From positions 1-8,555 of the forward strand of contig SKSH01000053.1 of assembly GCA_007118075.1 (NCBI GenBank): a stretch of 8,555 nucleotides of DNA. The letters are read 5' to 3'. Of this stretch, positions 6,728-8,555 are shown in pieces (position 1 is the first letter of the stretch; every line of letters starts with the position of its first letter). A program made the translations under genes and the position numbers. The stretch comes from Halobacteriales archaeon. Its GTDB lineage: Archaea > Halobacteriota > Halobacteria > Halobacteriales > SKSH01. The notes beneath the pieces were generated by a model. It saw only the letters and a program-made list of their open reading frames with translations, searched no databases and was not told the DNA's origin.

Positions 6728-6870
6728 GTTGGGAGGTTACGAAGATCAACACACCATGATGACAAGCATCCAACGTAGCGATGGCTCAGCTCCCTGGCGA
6801 TCCGTTCACTACGCCGTCCAGAGGAAGGATAAAGAAATCTTCAAAGGTCTGCCTATTGCACGGAGGAATA
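6728..6870 (+). other. 143-bp gap splitting the nuo operon, with possible internal promoter
   Basis: Every other junction seen between nuo genes overlaps or has at most six spacer bases, but here 143 bases separate nuoI and nuoJ1. The gap contains GGATAAAG (6828-6835), a TATA-like element. It would place a start near 6856-6860, just before the nuoJ1 Shine-Dalgarno. GGGAGG occurs at 6731-6736 right after the nuoI stop. A 42-codon frame (6756-6884) crosses the gap and overlaps nuoJ1. Its product would be basic (many Arg and Lys), unlike the acidic neighbours, so I do not call it a gene. I see no terminator hairpin. Confidence 0.5.
6862..6866 (+). promoter_or_regulatory. Shine-Dalgarno deciding the nuoJ1 start
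   Basis: GGAGG lies four bases before ATG 6871. An upstream in-frame ATG at 6781 would add 30 basic, non-hydrophobic residues with no Shine-Dalgarno in front, so 6871 is preferred. Confidence 0.75.
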
Positions 6871-7146
6871 ATGGCTTTCATTGAAGTACTCGCCTTTGCG
6901 CTGTTTGCGGCGGTGACCCTAGGTGCCAGCCTCGGGGTAGTCCTCGTGCAAGAACCGTGGCATGCGGCACTCCTGCTCGGGGTCGCGCTGCTCAGCGTGG
7001 CGGTCCACTATGTCATGCTGTACGCTGAGTTCCTCGCCATGATGCAGGTGCTCGTATACGTCGGCGGCGTGCTCGTTCTGATCACGTTCGCCGTCATGTT
7101 GACCGGAAACCGTGAAACGGGCCCTGAGGAGGTGACCAGGGCATGA
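6871..7146 (+). CDS. nuoJ1: Complex I subunit NuoJ, N-terminal part (NuoJ1)
   Basis: This 91-aa protein matches the first three membrane helices of bacterial NuoJ (about 3-25, 31-50 and 53-77). The conserved block is YAEFLAMMQVLVYVGGVLVL (51-70), which in complex I structures is the third NuoJ helix with a pi-bulge next to the quinone chamber. Glu53 and Tyr63 of this signature are present. The short tail (78-91) is charged and ends EEVTRA. The rest of NuoJ is encoded by the next gene, which overlaps as ATGA. Split nuoJ genes are known in haloarchaea, so this is not read as a broken gene. It is the first gene after the operon gap. Confidence 0.92.
   Translation: MAFIEVLAFALFAAVTLGASLGVVLVQEPWHAALLLGVALLSVAVHYVMLYAEFLAMMQVLVYVGGVLVLITFAVMLTGNRETGPEEVTRA
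7128..7135 (+). promoter_or_regulatory. Full-length Shine-Dalgarno for nuoJ2
   Basis: GGAGGTGA (7128-7135) is an eight-base match to the complement of the 16S 3' end. It lies seven bases before ATG 7143, within the last codons of nuoJ1. Together with the ATGA overlap it points to efficient, coupled translation of the two halves of NuoJ. Confidence 0.7.
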
Positions 7147-7469
7147 CGACGAGACCGAGGCTCCGACTCGGTCGTCATCTGCTACCCGGCCTCATCGCGA
7201 TCGCCATCTTCGGCGTGTTCGCGTTCGTCACCCTCCGAGCTGAACTCGGGGAAGCCGAGGGATTCCCATCAGAGGCCAGTGTGACCGCAGATATCGGCAT
7301 GGCCCTGCTGAATGCACCGACGACGATCCCAACAGAGGGCTTCCTGGTCGCGTTCATCCTGATCGCCCTCGTCCTCGATGCAGCCCTCGACGGTGCGGTA
7401 TACATGGCCGGTCGCGAGCATGGTGGACAACTCGTCACCGCACTTCGTGGGAAGGGTGATGACCCATGA
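7143..7469 (+). CDS. nuoJ2: Complex I subunit NuoJ, C-terminal part (NuoJ2)
   Basis: This 108-aa protein supplies the last two helices of NuoJ (about 12-31 and 66-86). It starts with a basic stretch (MTTRPRLRLGRH), so a cytoplasmic N-terminus is inferred for the separate chain. Between the helices lies an outer loop with acidic residues and the block TADIGMALLNAPTTIPTEGF (48-67), similar to the loop before the last helix in bacterial NuoJ. The second helix reads FLVAFILIALVLDAALDGAV. The C-terminus ends GKGDDP, which is also the coding overlap of the nuoK Shine-Dalgarno. The assignment rests largely on position between nuoJ1 and nuoK and on helix number, because this part of NuoJ is poorly conserved. 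Confidence 0.85.
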   Translation: MTTRPRLRLGRHLLPGLIAIAIFGVFAFVTLRAELGEAEGFPSEASVTADIGMALLNAPTTIPTEGFLVAFILIALVLDAALDGAVYMAGREHGGQLVTALRGKGDDP

Positions 7470-7774
7470 GTGTTGTCGGAATCGAGTACTACGTCCTCCT
7501 CTCTGCCGCGGTATTCACCATCGGCATGTTCGGTGTGTTGACCCGGCGAAATGCGCTCATGTTCCTCATGTCCGTCGAGCTGATGCTGAACGCGGCGAAC
7601 ATCAATCTGGTCGCGTTCGCGCTCTTGCATGGTACCCTGTCGGGGCAAGTATTCGCGCTGTTCGTGATGGCACTTGCCGCCGCCGAAGTGGCCGTCGGCA
7701 TCGGAATCATCCTGTCGCTTCGCCGCACGCACGGTAGCATCGATGTCAAACAGGCAGCATCCATGAGGTGGTGA
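7466..7774 (+). CDS. nuoK: Complex I subunit NuoK
   Basis: NuoK is a three-helix membrane subunit related to MrpC and provides part of a proton path in the membrane arm. The 102-aa product has helices at about 8-24, 29-52 and 58-84. Two buried glutamates are retained: E38 in SVELMLNAANI (equivalent to E. coli E36) and E74 in ALAAAEVAVGIGI (equivalent to E. coli E72). Length is that of the family. The start overlaps nuoJ2 as ATGA with AGGGTGAT (7453-7460) five bases upstream. The C-terminal tail (86-102) is basic and polar. With both glutamates present the subunit should be functional. Confidence 0.96.
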   Translation: MSVVGIEYYVLLSAAVFTIGMFGVLTRRNALMFLMSVELMLNAANINLVAFALLHGTLSGQVFALFVMALAAAEVAVGIGIILSLRRTHGSIDVKQAASMRW

Positions 7775-7776
7775 TC
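7765..7776 (+). promoter_or_regulatory. Shine-Dalgarno for nuoL
   Basis: GAGGTGGTGATC (7765-7776) contains two overlapping partial matches to AGGAGGTGATC, with GGTGATC ending four bases before ATG 7781. It straddles the nuoK stop. GTGATCAC (7771-7778) is an 8-bp palindrome, similar to the one before nuoI. Confidence 0.65.
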
Positions 7777-7780
7777 ACGG

Positions 7781-8555
7781 ATGGAAGGAATCCTAGAACT
7801 CGCCCCAGCGATCGCCCTCTTGCCACTGATATCGTTCGTGATCGCCGCCAGCTTCGGGAAATATCTCCCACTTAGGGGTGCCATCCCCGGTGTCATCGCG
7901 ACAGGGATCGCCCTCGGGCTCTCGATCGCCATCTTGGCGGTCGTCTTCCTTGAGGACGCGACGCTCAACCAGGAGTTTTACACCTGGACTGCTGGTGACG
8001 GAGTCATCGAGCTGAGCTTTGGAACACTCATCGACCCACTGTCGGCGCTGATGCTCGTCATCGTCTCGCTGATCGCATTCCTCGTACACCTGTTCAGTAT
8101 CGGGTACATGAACCGTGATCCAGGCCATGCCAAGCGTGGCGGCCTCCCACGGTACTACGCCAGTCTCGGGCTATTCTCATTCAGCATGCTCGCCTTCGTC
8201 TTCGCAGACAATCTACTGATGGCATTCATCTTCTTCGAGCTCGTCGGACTGTGCTCATACCTGCTCATCGGGTTCTGGTTCACCGACCGGGCACCACCAA
8301 GTGCAGCGAAGAAGGCATTCCTCGTCACCCGCTTTGGGGACTACTTCTTCCTCATCGGGGTCGTCGCGGTCTTCGCCACCTTCGGTACCGCCGCGTTCGC
8401 TGGCGATGGGAGCTTCCCACAGCTGGCACAGGATGCGATGGCGGGGATCGGTGATATCGAGACATTCGGCTTCGGCACGGAGACCTGGTTGACCGTCGTC
8501 GGATTGCTGATCCTCGGTGGAGTCATCGGTAAGTCGGCTCAGTTCCCGCTGCACA
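7781..8555 (+). CDS. nuoL: Complex I antiporter-like subunit NuoL, 3' end outside window
   Basis: NuoL is the distal pumping subunit of the membrane arm and is homologous to the MrpA Na+/H+ antiporter subunit. The first 258 codons are visible and the frame is open to the window end. The family usually has more than 600 residues, so less than half is seen. The N-terminal part reads MEGILELAPAIALLPLISF. DPLSALMLVIVSLIAFLVH (85-103) is followed by SIGYM, then by FFELVGLCSYLLIGFW (151-166). E153 is the equivalent of E. coli E144, the key Glu of the fifth helix. K251 in IGKSAQFPLH (249-258) is the equivalent of E. coli K229 in the broken seventh helix. Both residues needed for proton transfer are therefore present. 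The ATG lies six bases after the nuoK stop. nuoM and nuoN would be expected next but are not in the window. Confidence 0.96.
   Translation, partial: MEGILELAPAIALLPLISFVIAASFGKYLPLRGAIPGVIATGIALGLSIAILAVVFLEDATLNQEFYTWTAGDGVIELSFGTLIDPLSALMLVIVSLIAFLVHLFSIGYMNRDPGHAKRGGLPRYYASLGLFSFSMLAFVFADNLLMAFIFFELVGLCSYLLIGFWFTDRAPPSAAKKAFLVTRFGDYFFLIGVVAVFATFGTAAFAGDGSFPQLAQDAMAGIGDIETFGFGTETWLTVVGLLILGGVIGKSAQFPLH

Noticed and set aside
6728..6774. Inverted repeat GTTGG/CCAAC in the nuoI-nuoJ1 gap
   Set aside because: The stem is only five bases with a loop of about 37, so it is not better than chance.
6781..6870. 30-codon N-terminal extension of nuoJ1
   Set aside because: The residues are polar and basic, NuoJ begins with a membrane helix, and GGAGG lies just before ATG 6871.

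Overview
The window is a stretch of haloarchaeal (class Halobacteria) chromosome. The basis for this is the acidic, Asp/Glu-rich soluble proteins, the GC-rich codons, the archaeal TATA-like promoter elements, and the gene content: a fused nuoCD gene, nuoJ split in two, and no nuoEFG. I cannot name a genus from the sequence alone.

Layout. Bases 1-414 hold the 3' end of a gene cut by the window edge, probably the C-terminal domain of a TIGR03663/Agl23-like membrane protein. Bases 475-2320 hold purK and purE, which together convert AIR to CAIR in de novo purine synthesis by the two-step N5-CAIR route. Each has its own possible promoter. Bases 2321-2426 are a control region with a good TATA box. 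From 2427 to the window end runs a complex I (nuo) operon: nuoA, nuoB, nuoCD, nuoH, nuoI, a 143-bp gap, nuoJ1, nuoJ2, nuoK and the first 258 codons of nuoL. All genes are on the + strand. No RNA genes, mobile elements or CRISPR arrays were seen.

How the genes work together. NuoB, NuoCD and NuoI form the iron-sulfur and quinone-reducing connecting arm. NuoH and NuoA form the quinone-proximal membrane part. NuoJ1/J2, NuoK and NuoL belong to the proton-pumping membrane arm, and nuoM and nuoN would be expected beyond the window. The NADH-oxidising module NuoEFG, which in the E. coli order would lie between nuoCD and nuoH, is absent: those two genes overlap by one base. The electron donor therefore cannot be read from this window.

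Most nuo cistrons overlap as ATGA or TGATG, and each is preceded by a Shine-Dalgarno sequence inside the upstream gene, often extended towards GGTGATC. The exception is the nuoI-nuoJ1 gap, which carries a possible internal promoter at the boundary between the quinone module and the antiporter-like module. No wholly new system is evident. The items most worth checking are that gap, the overlap architecture, the divergent PurE active-site loop, and a cysteine pair in NuoD.
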